Below are positions 33,940-42,147 of a stretch of 64,000 nucleotides of DNA, one piece after another (position 1 is the stretch's first letter; every line of letters starts with the position of its first letter). The notes beneath the pieces are model-generated. The model was not told the DNA's origin, ran no database searches, and worked only from the letters and a program-made list of their open reading frames with translations. Source of the stretch: Oscillospiraceae bacterium (GTDB lineage Bacteria; Bacillota; Clostridia; Oscillospirales; Oscillospiraceae); assembly GCA_017458065.1 (NCBI GenBank), contig JAFTGD010000043.1, positions 186,001 to 250,000 on the forward strand, read 5' to 3'. Position numbers and translations under genes: made by a program.

Positions 33940-34290
33940 ATGATATTGTTAAACTATCTGGCCTCATTCTTCCTGATCACGCTCGGCCTCTACTGCATCG
34001 TGACCAAGCATGACCTGCTGAAATCCGTCATCGGTCTCAGTGTCATGGACTACGGCGTGAATCTCCTGATCATCACGGTCGGCTTCAACCCGGGCGGCAC
34101 AGCTCCGATCTTTACCTTCGGAGAACTGAATCCCGCATCCTTCTTTGTGGATCCGATTCCCCAGGCGCTCACTCTGACCAGCATCGTCATCGGCGCCTGC
34201 ACCACGGCCATGAGCCTCTCTCTCGTGATCAAGATCCGTGAGATGTACGGCACCACCGACACACGGCAGATAAGGAGGCTGAGAGGATGA
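33940..34290 (+). CDS. MrpC/NuoK-like subunit (MbhG-like)
   Basis: A 116-residue protein with three helices, homologous to MnhC and NuoK. The conserved LLKSVIGLSVMDYGVNLLI and DPIPQALTLTSIVIGACTTA segments are present. It carries the family's membrane-buried acidic pattern region. ATGA overlap with the next gene. Confidence 0.92.
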   Translation: MILLNYLASFFLITLGLYCIVTKHDLLKSVIGLSVMDYGVNLLIITVGFNPGGTAPIFTFGELNPASFFVDPIPQALTLTSIVIGACTTAMSLSLVIKIREMYGTTDTRQIRRLRG

Positions 34291-36254
34291 GCATGCTTCA
34301 ACACTTCCCGATCTGCGCCATTATGGCCTACTTCCTCGGCGCATTCCTGATCGTTGTCTTCGGCCGGAACCGCGCGCTGCGGAATCTGATCGGCTTCCTG
34401 TCAACGGCCACGCCCCTCTGCCTGCTGACCGCTCTGGTCAAACCCGTCCTGCAGGGAAGCGATGTGATCGCCTATTGGATGGGCAGCCGCGTTCCCGCCG
34501 GCGGCTATGCCATCGGCATCGCGCTGGAGGTTGACGCGCTGGGCCTGTTCTTCGGCCTGCTGATCGCGACAGCGGTCTTCGTCGCCATGATCTATTCCTT
34601 CAGCTACATGAGCCATGACGACAACGAGCCCCAGTATTACACCCTGTTCCTGATGCTCTGCGGCGGCGTGATGGGCTTTGTCCTGTCGGGCGATCTCTTC
34701 AACATGTTCATCATGATCGAGATCCTGACCTTTGCGGCTGTCGCCCTTACAGCCTTCCGCAACACGGCAAACGGCGCGCTGGAGGCGGCGTTCAAGTATC
34801 TGGTCGTCGGCTGCATCGGTTCCAGCTGCATTCTGGCAGGTACCATCATGCTCTACGCCCAGGCGCACACGCTGAACTTTGCACAGCTGGCGGCATTCCT
34901 GCCCGGCAATCTCAACACCGCGACGGTGGTGGCCTACGCGCTGCTCTTCATCGGCTTCTGCACCAAGGCCTTTATCGTCCCCTTCCACCCGCTGGCAGCC
35001 GACGCGCACGGCGCGGCGCCCGCCCCGGTGTCGGTGCTGATCTCCGGCGTCCTGACGAAGAGCGGTCTCTACGGTATCATCCGTCTGACCTACATCCTCT
35101 TCCGCACGATGAACCTCGGAACGGTCCAGTTCTGGCTGGTGTTCCTCGGCTCGGTCAGCATGTTTGTCTGCGTGACGATGGCCCTGGCTCAGCACGACTT
35201 TAAGCGCCTGCTGGCCTTCCACTCCATCTCCCAGATCGGCTATGTGCTGACGGCGGCCGGTCTCGCCACCGCGCTGGGCGTATCCTCCGGCCTGTACCAC
35301 GCCATGAACCACACCCTCTTCAAGGGTCTGCTGTTCCTCTGCGCCGGCGCTGTCCTGCACGAGACGGGCACCACCGACCTGGGCAAGCTTGGCGGTCTCT
35401 CCAAAAAGATGCCGCAGACTACGGTGCTGTTCCTGGTGGGGGCCTTCTCCATCAGCGGCATCCCGCCCTTCAACGGCTTCGCTTCCAAGTGGATGATCTA
35501 TCAGGCCACCTATCAGAAAGCGGTTGAGAGCGGCAACATCGGTTTCCTCTTTGCGACGATCGTCGCGCTCGTCACCAGTACGCTGACGCTGGCCTCCTTT
35601 GTCAAGGTCACGCAGTCCGTCTTCTTCGGGCAGCTCCCGAAGGAGTATGAGAATGTGAAGGAAGTCTCCTTCGGTATGCGGCTTGCCATGGGTATCCTGG
35701 CTCTGCTCTGCATCCTGACCGGTCTCTTCCCGGGCTTTGTCACGACCTATCTGACTGAGCCCGCGGCCCGCGCGGTCTTCGGCGCCAACAACTATATCAA
35801 CGCCATGCTCGGCACCGGCTACGCACAGAACTTCGGCCTGGTGGATGCGCTCCCCGTGAGCTTCCAGGCAGCCGGTGTGTGGAGCCCGATCTCGTGGCTC
35901 TGCCTGCTGATGATCATGCTGCTTGCCGTGGCGATCGTCGCGGTGAGCTCGAAATATGATCAGGTGTCGGCGCTCGCGAAGACGGCTGCGGCTGCCGAGG
36001 CTGCCGAAGCCAAAGCCGGCCCTCGCTACGGCAGCGGCGCTCTTGCCGAGGGCAAGTACGAGCTGTTCTTCGGCGGCGAAGAGAGCGTCTTCTCCCAGGT
36101 GGGCGGCGACGACCTCTTCTGGGGCTTCAAGCACAACTGGCGGCACTACTTCAGCTTTATGCATGAGCTGCACAGCGGCATTGTGAACGACTACGCCCTC
36201 TGGGCAGTGGTTGCGCTGGCCCTTGCAATGCTTTATGCCATGATCATTCTGTAA
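34287..36254 (+). CDS. MrpD/NuoL-M-like proton/cation channel subunit (MbhH-like), extended
   Basis: A 655-residue multi-helix subunit of the proton-conducting NuoL/M/N family. The core (to ~560) shows the family's key segments, including FLMLCGGVMGFVLSGDLFN, VPFHPLAADAHGAAPAPVS and GVSSGLYHAMNHTLFKGLLF, with the histidines and lysines of the translocation path. Residues ~565-630 are hydrophilic (an Ala/Glu-rich stretch, then GGEESVFSQVGGDDLFWGF), followed by a final helix. That tail makes it clearly longer than typical MbhH/MrpD (~500 residues). No separate MbhI gene exists here, so the tail may do its job. Confidence 0.92.
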   Translation: MSMLQHFPICAIMAYFLGAFLIVVFGRNRALRNLIGFLSTATPLCLLTALVKPVLQGSDVIAYWMGSRVPAGGYAIGIALEVDALGLFFGLLIATAVFVAMIYSFSYMSHDDNEPQYYTLFLMLCGGVMGFVLSGDLFNMFIMIEILTFAAVALTAFRNTANGALEAAFKYLVVGCIGSSCILAGTIMLYAQAHTLNFAQLAAFLPGNLNTATVVAYALLFIGFCTKAFIVPFHPLAADAHGAAPAPVSVLISGVLTKSGLYGIIRLTYILFRTMNLGTVQFWLVFLGSVSMFVCVTMALAQHDFKRLLAFHSISQIGYVLTAAGLATALGVSSGLYHAMNHTLFKGLLFLCAGAVLHETGTTDLGKLGGLSKKMPQTTVLFLVGAFSISGIPPFNGFASKWMIYQATYQKAVESGNIGFLFATIVALVTSTLTLASFVKVTQSVFFGQLPKEYENVKEVSFGMRLAMGILALLCILTGLFPGFVTTYLTEPAARAVFGANNYINAMLGTGYAQNFGLVDALPVSFQAAGVWSPISWLCLLMIMLLAVAIVAVSSKYDQVSALAKTAAAAEAAEAKAGPRYGSGALAEGKYELFFGGEESVFSQVGGDDLFWGFKHNWRHYFSFMHELHSGIVNDYALWAVVALALAMLYAMIIL

Positions 36255-36267
36255 GGGAGGCGGGAAT

Positions 36268-37281
36268 ATGAGTATCATTGTTGACGGCCTCAAGTATCTG
36301 GCCTATATCCTGATCTTCCCGGGGTTCCTGTTCTGCTTCCTGTCCGGCCTGCTGCTCTGCGGTATCGACCGCAAGCTGGTTGCCCGGATGCAGAAGCGTG
36401 TCGGCCCCCCGATCCTGCAGCCCTTCTATGATTTCTTCAAGCTTCTGGGCAAAGAGACCATCGTCCCGGTAACGGCGAACAAGACCGTGTTCCTGATCGC
36501 GCCGCTGGTGGGCCTCGCCGCACAGGTGGTGCTGCAGCTCTTTATTCCGGTATTCTCCTTCAACGCCTTCCACGGCGTGGCGGATGTGATCGTGATCCTC
36601 TATCTGCTGCTGATCCCGGCGCTGTCGGTGATCATGGGCGCGGCGGCCTCCGGCTCTCCCTATTCGGGCGTCGGTCTCTCGCGTGAGATGGTCACGATCC
36701 TCGCGGTGGAGCTTCCGCTGGTGCTGGTCCTGCTGTCGGTGGCAAAGGTCGTCGGCAACGCCATCGGTACCGGGCTCTGCTTCAGCCTGACGGATATCGT
36801 CAATTACCAGCTCTCCCACGGCAGTCTCATCACAAAGCTCAGCATGATCCCCGCGGCGATTGCCATGCTGCTCATCATCCCCGGCGAGACGGGCGGCCAC
36901 CCCTTCGATGCGGCGGAAGCGGAGACCGAGATCTGCGAAGGCATGCTGGCCGAGTACAGCGGCAAGCCCCTGGCAGCCTACAAGCTCAGCCACGCGGTGA
37001 AGCTGCTTACGATGACGACGCTCTTTGTGGCCCTGTTCCTGGGCGGCATCGGCGGCGGCATCGAGCAAGCCCTGATGACCTCTGCGATCGGCGGTGCGTT
37101 CTGCTTCCTGATCGAGATCGTCATTCTCTTCCTGCTCTGCACGGTTCTGGTGGCGCTTTGCTGTTCCTTTGTCCATGCCGTGACGGCGCGTCTGCGCATC
37201 GAGCAGCTCTTCAAGTACTACTGGACTGTGGTCACGGGCCTCGCTGTGATCAGCCTGGTCATGGCCTGGTTCGGTCTGTAA
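36268..37281 (+). CDS. NuoH-like membrane anchor subunit (MbhM/EchB-like)
   Basis: A 337-residue membrane protein of the complex I ND1/NuoH family, which connects the catalytic arm to the membrane arm. Conserved signatures are RKLVARMQKRVGPPILQPFYD near residue 33 and IPGETGGHPFDAAEAETEI near 207, which line the quinone-site equivalent in complex I. Start ATG follows gggaggcggg. The small subunit gene comes 15 bases later. Confidence 0.95.
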   Translation: MSIIVDGLKYLAYILIFPGFLFCFLSGLLLCGIDRKLVARMQKRVGPPILQPFYDFFKLLGKETIVPVTANKTVFLIAPLVGLAAQVVLQLFIPVFSFNAFHGVADVIVILYLLLIPALSVIMGAAASGSPYSGVGLSREMVTILAVELPLVLVLLSVAKVVGNAIGTGLCFSLTDIVNYQLSHGSLITKLSMIPAAIAMLLIIPGETGGHPFDAAEAETEICEGMLAEYSGKPLAAYKLSHAVKLLTMTTLFVALFLGGIGGGIEQALMTSAIGGAFCFLIEIVILFLLCTVLVALCCSFVHAVTARLRIEQLFKYYWTVVTGLAVISLVMAWFGL

Positions 37282-37296
37282 GAAAGGAGTGGGCAT

Positions 37297-37746
37297 ATGT
37301 TTGATAAACTGATTACCGAGAGCATGGGCAAGTCCCCATGGCTGTTCCACATCAACGCCGGCTCCTGCAACGGCTGTGACATCGAGCTTGTCGCGGTGCT
37401 GACGCCGCGCTACGACGCTGAGCGCCTCGGCTACAAGCTGGCCGGCTCCCCCCGTCAGGCGGACATCGTCGTGGTCACGGGCCCTGTCACCAAACAGTCC
37501 CTTCCGCGCGTGCTGCGCGCCATCTCCCAGGTGCCGGAACCGCGCTGCATCGTCACGATGGGCTCCTGCCCGCAGAGCGGCAATGTTTTCCGCGGCAGCT
37601 ACTCCGTCTGCGGACCGCTGAGCAAGTATGTGCATGTCGACGTTGACGTTGCCGGCTGCACGCCGAAGCCGGAGGCCGTGATCGAAGGCCTTGCAACTGC
37701 AACCAAGATTCTCATGGAGAAAAGGCAGAAAGGGGGTCAGAAGTAA
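37297..37746 (+). CDS. Group 4 [NiFe] hydrogenase small subunit (MbhJ/EchC-like)
   Basis: A 149-residue NuoB-type protein holding the proximal 4Fe-4S cluster that feeds the nickel site. The ligands are visible in SCNGCDIE (near residue 24), MGSCPQSGN (near 91) and AGCTPKPEA (near 124). No N-terminal signal peptide, so the enzyme faces the cytoplasm. Its stop codon overlaps the next start by one base. Confidence 0.95.
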   Translation: MFDKLITESMGKSPWLFHINAGSCNGCDIELVAVLTPRYDAERLGYKLAGSPRQADIVVVTGPVTKQSLPRVLRAISQVPEPRCIVTMGSCPQSGNVFRGSYSVCGPLSKYVHVDVDVAGCTPKPEAVIEGLATATKILMEKRQKGGQK

Positions 37747-38642
37747 TGGATTTTCCGTTTGTGAAAGAGGCTCTGACCCAGCTTTTCTCAAAACCCAGCA
37801 CGATTGCCTTCCCGGCGGCGCCGAGCCCGGCAAAGCCGAACTACCGCGGACGCATCGTCTTCCATCCGGACAAGTGCATCAACTGCAACATGTGCGAGCG
37901 CGTCTGTGCCGGTCAGGCCATCAGCCACACCTCTGAGCCCTGTGAAGAGGGCGAGAAGATCACCCGCCGGTTCTATCTGGGTTCCTGCACCTTCTGCTCC
38001 CACTGTGCCAGCTTCTGCACCCACGGCGCCATCGAGCTGAGCGACGATTACCACATGATCGCCACCAAGGAGGAAGACCTTATCGTATCCGGGACCTACA
38101 TCAAGAAGGCTCCGGTGAAGAAGGCGGCTCCCGCAGCCGCGCCTGCCGCCCCCGCTGCGAAACCCGCCGCAGCGAAGGCAGAGCCGAAAGCGGAAGAGAA
38201 GCCTGCCGAGGCGCCCAAGGCGGAAGAAAAGGCCGCCGTCGCCACAGCGGATGCGAAAGCGGACGCTGCAGCCGAAGTGACCGAAGCCCCGGCACCGAAG
38301 AAGAGAGCGCCCCGGAAAAAGAAAACGGAAGAGGCTGCGGCGGAAGCCGCTGCCGAACCCGCCAAGGAGGCCGCGCCAGCGGAAGAAGCGCCCAAGGCGG
38401 AAGAAAAGGCAACTCCTGCGGAAGAGCCCGCGCCTGCCGCCGCAGCTCCCGCACCGCGGGACGACGGCAAGCCTGTTCAGGATCCGGCCAAGTGCATCTA
38501 CTGTACGCTCTGCGCACGGAACTGCCCGGCGGGAGCGCTGACGGTGGACCGCAAGGCCAAGACCTGGGTCCTGGACGAGGACCTCTGCGTTGCCTGCGGC
38601 ACCTGTCAGGGTGCCTGCCCGAAGGACGCCATCATTATGTAA
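37746..38642 (+). CDS. NuoI-like ferredoxin subunit fused by a long linker to a second 2x[4Fe-4S] domain
   Basis: A 298-residue protein. Residues 44-91 hold the two-cluster ferredoxin fold of NuoI/EchF/MbhN (CINCNMCERVC, CTFCSHCASFC). Residues ~120-240 are an extreme Ala/Pro/Lys/Glu linker with internal repeats (EAPKAEEKA twice) and the basic patch PKKRAPRKKK. Residues 250-291 form a second two-cluster domain (CIYCTLCARNCP, CVACGTCQGACP) of bacterial-ferredoxin type. Usual relatives are about half this length and stop after the first domain. The frame is continuous and a terminator follows, so this is one gene. I infer that the second domain is a tethered electron carrier that delivers electrons to the peripheral arm. 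Confidence 0.88.
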   Translation: MDFPFVKEALTQLFSKPSTIAFPAAPSPAKPNYRGRIVFHPDKCINCNMCERVCAGQAISHTSEPCEEGEKITRRFYLGSCTFCSHCASFCTHGAIELSDDYHMIATKEEDLIVSGTYIKKAPVKKAAPAAAPAAPAAKPAAAKAEPKAEEKPAEAPKAEEKAAVATADAKADAAAEVTEAPAPKKRAPRKKKTEEAAAEAAAEPAKEAAPAEEAPKAEEKATPAEEPAPAAAAPAPRDDGKPVQDPAKCIYCTLCARNCPAGALTVDRKAKTWVLDEDLCVACGTCQGACPKDAIIM

Positions 38643-38666
38643 ACTTCCGGCAAGTCCGGAAAGCGG

Positions 38667-38693
38667 ACATCCCCGTCACCACGGCGGGGATGT
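38667..38693 (+). terminator. Terminator of the hydrogenase operon
   Basis: A 9-bp stem (acatccccg at 38667-38675 with 38685-38693) and 9-base loop, followed by TT, 25 bases after the last subunit's stop codon. Confidence 0.7.
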
Positions 38694-38802
38694 TTCGCAT
38701 TCCGGGAGGCTTTTCGGAAGATTCTTGTAATTTTCCTGTGGAAATCGGAACAGACCTGTGATATAGTAACGGTATCATGAGTCGGAAGGACGGATGGATA
38801 TC

Positions 38803-39021
38803 ATGAAAAAGAGATTGTTTGCACTGCTCCTCTGCCTGGTGCTCTGCCTGACCGTGCTGCCGGTGTACGCGTTTGCCGGGGAAGGTCTGACCGCGAGCGG
38901 AGCGGCGACCAGCCCGCTGACGGGGGATGAGAGCAATGTCGCGCTGTGGATCGTGATCGCGGTCGTCGCCCTGGCGGCCATCGTCGGGATCATCACCTAT
39001 CTCATCAAACGCAGAAAGTAA
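38803..39021 (+). CDS. Minimal surface protein: signal peptide plus sortase-type anchor
   Basis: A 72-residue protein (75 if ATG 38794 is used). Residues 1-25 are a signal peptide (MKKRLFALLLCLVLCLTVLP). Only about 15 residues follow before a cell-wall sorting signal of the SPxTGD type (SPLTGDESNVALW), a hydrophobic helix and the basic tail KRRK. Both ends closely resemble those of the much larger protein encoded next, so it looks like that protein with its whole ectodomain missing. It has a ribosome binding site (ggaagg) and its own hairpin terminator, so it may be expressed. Function unknown; a short cell-surface peptide or the relic of a deletion are the two readings. Confidence 0.7.
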   Translation: MKKRLFALLLCLVLCLTVLPVYAFAGEGLTASGAATSPLTGDESNVALWIVIAVVALAAIVGIITYLIKRRK

Positions 39022-39038
39022 AAAGCATATATTGATTT

Positions 39039-39077
39039 GCGAAACGCCTCCGGTCACACCGACCGGGGGCGTTTCGC
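39039..39077 (+). terminator. Hairpin terminator after the minimal surface protein
   Basis: A 10-bp outer stem (gcgaaacgcc at 39039-39048 with 39068-39077) and a 5-bp inner stem (ccggt/accgg). No long T-run follows. Confidence 0.65.
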
Positions 39078-39179
39078 ATCTGCTTATATTTAAGAAAGAC
39101 TTATGTGGTATTCAGCCGGATCTTGTGGTATACTTTGATCAAAGAACCAATCAGTGCGAAAGTGAGGTTTTGGTTGAGA

Positions 39180-41375
39180 ATGAAAAAGAGAGTTTTTGCA
39201 CTGCTCCTGTGCACCTTGATGTGTATGAGTCTGCTTCCGGTCTCTGCGTTTGCAGATGGCGAGAGTGTGATGTTTACCGTGACCTATATGAACCAGGGAG
39301 TGGAATACACCAACAAAAGCTATGCAAAAGGATCAACGATCCCAGCGCAAGATATCGCTCCGAAACCGGAAAGCGGCGGAGTTTGCTTCCGCGGATGGCT
39401 GAAGGATGGAGAGGCTTTTGACTTCGCAAATACAGCAATAGAGGAAAATATTACTCTGACGGCCAGTTGGGGAGACGCGCACTCGCCAAAACAAGAAACC
39501 GGTTGTGTTGTGGAAGGAGATGAAGCAACCTGCACGGAAAAAGGCTACACGACCTATGCCTGCGCCTATTGCAATGAATTGATTCGTATTCAAGATATTG
39601 AGCCGTTGGGACATGACATTCATGAAGTCCCGCTGAAGGATGCCACTTGCACAGAAGACGGCAACGAGCTGTATTATAAGTGTAGTCGCTGCAATACGCT
39701 CTATTCCGATTTGGCTGGTACATCCGTGATCGAGGATCCCGCGAGCGTTGTCCTGCAAAAGCGTGGACATCATCTGGTTGATGTTCAGGAGCAGGAGCCG
39801 ACATGCGGTACTGCAGGGCATGAGGCTTATCAGAGGTGCGACAGGGATGGTTGTACCTACACAACTGAAATTGTCACGCTATCAGCTACTGGAAACCACC
39901 AATGGAGTGAGTGGACAGTTACAAAAGCTGCGACCTGTTTGGAAAAGGGGAGCAAAACCAGAAGCTGCGCCAACTGCGATGCCAGCGAGACCCAGGACAT
40001 TGATCCGCTGCATCCGGAAGGACATACCTGGGATGATGCCACCGGCGTGTGCACGACCTGCGGAGCAAAAGGCTTCCGGCTAACAGTGACGATTCAGGGC
40101 TCCGGAACCGCTTCCGTCGGGGAAACCAGCCTCAGCTCAGACCAGACTAAAACCTTTGATCCCGCTGAAAATATGACGCTGACGCTGACTCCCGGTGAGA
40201 ATCAAACTCTGAGCAGTGTCTCGGTGAACGGAAACGCCGCGACCCTGAGCGACAACACCCTGACCCTTAGCGCACCGGAGGGTGGAAGCGCTGTGGTTCT
40301 GGCCGCCTTTGTCTCGCATACGACAGGAGCGGCAGCTTCGGCGAGCATTGGTCAAAACACAGATACAGCGGCTGCGACTGCTGCGATCAGCAAGCAGGCG
40401 GAGCTTGCTAACAAGTATAAAGTGATTGCGAGCGAAGTCCCGTTTGTGCTTTATGATGTGAAGCCCGTCTGGAGCGACAGCACCGGAAACGAAATGACTG
40501 CGGAAGAAGTCAAAGCGGCAGGCGGCGTCACCTTTACACTACAGCCGCCTCCCAACACTTCCGCCGAGAATTATAATTATGAGGTCTTCCACTTTAATGG
40601 GACGGACTTTGAACCGGTTTCTTCTTCGCTTACGGTCACGGCCGATACGTTCTCTACCTTTGGGGTGTTTGCAGTTCCCAAAACAGCTGCCGCTGCAGCG
40701 ACAGGTTCATCGGGCTCCTCCGAGACGACGACATCTACAACCGTCGTAGTAGAGAAGACGACTCCGGAACCGCCGACGATCAGTTACGCGCCTATTATTG
40801 ACGGGGGCACAACCCAGACAGGAGCTATCCTGAAAGTGGATTCCACGATGGAATACATGCGCAAGGACAGCAGCGAGGGCTACAAAGCAATCGCCGGGAC
40901 GAAGCTGGACGACCTGGCGGCGGGCACCTATTATGTCCGATATAAGGAGACAGCAACGACAAACGCGAGTCCGGCGACCACGGTAAAGATCGAGGAGTAC
41001 TATACCGTTACGGCAAAGCTGCTGTATGGGAAAGGCACTTATGAAGTCACCTCCGACAACAACAAGTATGACGACGATGTTTACCTCGTCAAAAAGGGAG
41101 AGGACATCACATTCAAGTTCACGCCGGAAAATCATTATTGGCTGTACGTGATCAACATCAATGATGAATACGTCGGACAGTCCAACGTGAAGACCAGCTT
41201 TACGCTGAAGGACGTTCAGAAGAAAATCCTGCTTAGCTACGGCTTCTCCGATTCTTCCTCCAGCCCGAAGACCGGGGATGAGTCCAACGTGGCGCTCTAT
41301 GCGGTCGTCGCAGTTGCCGCGGCGGCGGGAATCGCCGGGATCTGCGTATACCTGTTCCGGAAAAAGAAGAAATAA
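39180..41375 (+). CDS. Sortase-anchored multidomain surface protein
   Basis: A 731-residue cell-wall protein. A signal peptide (MKKRVFALLLCTLMCMSLLP) is followed by an InlB-type repeat domain (VTYMNQGVEYTNKSYAKGS, FRGWLKDGEAFDF, ITLTASW). Then come several cysteine-rich modules with the pattern TCTEKG...YACAYCN, where C-x2-C pairs recur between about residues 120 and 300; Ser/Thr/Ala-rich and beta-rich regions follow. The end is SPKTGDESNVALY, a hydrophobic helix and KKKK: a sortase signal with the TG cleavage site. Start ATG 39180 is taken because it begins the signal peptide; the frame is open from 39105. The neighbouring 72-residue protein shares both ends. Probably an adhesin or surface-display protein; ligand unknown. 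Confidence 0.85.
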   Translation: MKKRVFALLLCTLMCMSLLPVSAFADGESVMFTVTYMNQGVEYTNKSYAKGSTIPAQDIAPKPESGGVCFRGWLKDGEAFDFANTAIEENITLTASWGDAHSPKQETGCVVEGDEATCTEKGYTTYACAYCNELIRIQDIEPLGHDIHEVPLKDATCTEDGNELYYKCSRCNTLYSDLAGTSVIEDPASVVLQKRGHHLVDVQEQEPTCGTAGHEAYQRCDRDGCTYTTEIVTLSATGNHQWSEWTVTKAATCLEKGSKTRSCANCDASETQDIDPLHPEGHTWDDATGVCTTCGAKGFRLTVTIQGSGTASVGETSLSSDQTKTFDPAENMTLTLTPGENQTLSSVSVNGNAATLSDNTLTLSAPEGGSAVVLAAFVSHTTGAAASASIGQNTDTAAATAAISKQAELANKYKVIASEVPFVLYDVKPVWSDSTGNEMTAEEVKAAGGVTFTLQPPPNTSAENYNYEVFHFNGTDFEPVSSSLTVTADTFSTFGVFAVPKTAAAAATGSSGSSETTTSTTVVVEKTTPEPPTISYAPIIDGGTTQTGAILKVDSTMEYMRKDSSEGYKAIAGTKLDDLAAGTYYVRYKETATTNASPATTVKIEEYYTVTAKLLYGKGTYEVTSDNNKYDDDVYLVKKGEDITFKFTPENHYWLYVININDEYVGQSNVKTSFTLKDVQKKILLSYGFSDSSSSPKTGDESNVALYAVVAVAAAAGIAGICVYLFRKKKK

Positions 41376-41400
41376 GGCAAGCAAACAACCATTAATCAGC

Positions 41401-41431
41401 AAAGCCGGTTCCGATGCACGGAACCGGCTTT
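41401..41431 (+). terminator. Terminator of the surface protein gene
   Basis: A perfect 13-bp stem (aaagccggttccg at 41401-41413 with 41419-41431) and 5-base loop ATGCA; the right arm ends in TTT. Confidence 0.85.
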
Positions 41432-41525
41432 GTGACTTTCAAATGATTTGGTTTGCTTCATTGCCACAGGTGGCGGCTTGTGGTATAATAATCAAAAAGT
41501 ATGGGTCGCTGATTTGGAGAACAAG

Positions 41526-42143
41526 ATGATTCACAATGTGATTTTTGATATGGGCAATGTCCTGATCCGCTGGAGCCCGAAGAACATCATCGCCCGCCTG
41601 GGCCTCAGTGCAGAGGACTCTGACCTGTTGGAGCGGGAGGTTTTCTCGGAATTCGAGTGGGTCAGTATGGACCACGGCACGATGACGCAGCAGGAGGGCT
41701 GTGAGCGCATTTGCCTCCGCCTGCCGGAGCGGCTGCATGAGGCGGCCGGAGCCTGCATTTTTGACTGGTGGAAGCCTCCCCTGGACCCGGTACCCGGCAT
41801 GGCGGAACTTGTACGGGAAGTAAAGGCGATGGGCTACGGGGTTTATCTCTGCTCCAACGCGACCTCCACGCTGCACCAGTACTTCGACCGGATCCCCGGT
41901 TCGGAGTGCTTTGACGGGAAGATCGTCTCGGAGGATGTGAAGCTCCTGAAGCCGCAGCATGAGATCTACGAGGCGCTGTTTCAAACCTTCGGCCTGAAAC
42001 CGGAGGAGTGCTTTTTTATTGACGACAGCCCCCTGAACATTGACGGCGCATTTGCCGTCGGGATGCCCGGGGCGGTGTATATAGGGGATATGTCCCGCTT
42101 GCGCGGCAGGCTGCGCGCTGCCGGGATCCCGGTAAAGGAGTAG
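41526..42143 (+). CDS. HAD-superfamily hydrolase (subfamily IA)
   Basis: A 205-residue phosphatase of the HAD superfamily, similar to the YihX-like sugar-phosphate phosphatases. The nucleophile motif appears as VIFDMGNVL (residues 5-13; the second Asp is replaced by Asn, as in several IA-type members), motif II as LCSNAT near 112, the catalytic Lys in KLLKPQHEIY and motif IV as FFIDDSPLNI near 167. ATG 41526 is preferred because ggagaac precedes it. The next gene follows after 4 bases, so it opens a four-gene operon. Confidence 0.88.
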   Translation: MIHNVIFDMGNVLIRWSPKNIIARLGLSAEDSDLLEREVFSEFEWVSMDHGTMTQQEGCERICLRLPERLHEAAGACIFDWWKPPLDPVPGMAELVREVKAMGYGVYLCSNATSTLHQYFDRIPGSECFDGKIVSEDVKLLKPQHEIYEALFQTFGLKPEECFFIDDSPLNIDGAFAVGMPGAVYIGDMSRLRGRLRAAGIPVKE

Positions 42144-42147
42144 ACCT

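Noticed and set aside
38095..38460. The Ala/Pro/Lys/Glu stretch of the NuoI-like gene as a sequencing artefact or separate gene boundary
   Set aside because: The frame stays open, codon use is consistent, and ferredoxin motifs continue in the same frame on both sides, so it is treated as a linker.
29883..38642. Respiratory complex I (nuo operon)
   Set aside because: The large subunit keeps both nickel-binding cysteine motifs, hyp genes surround it, and Mrp-type subunits E, F, G and B are present, all of which point to a group 4 hydrogenase.
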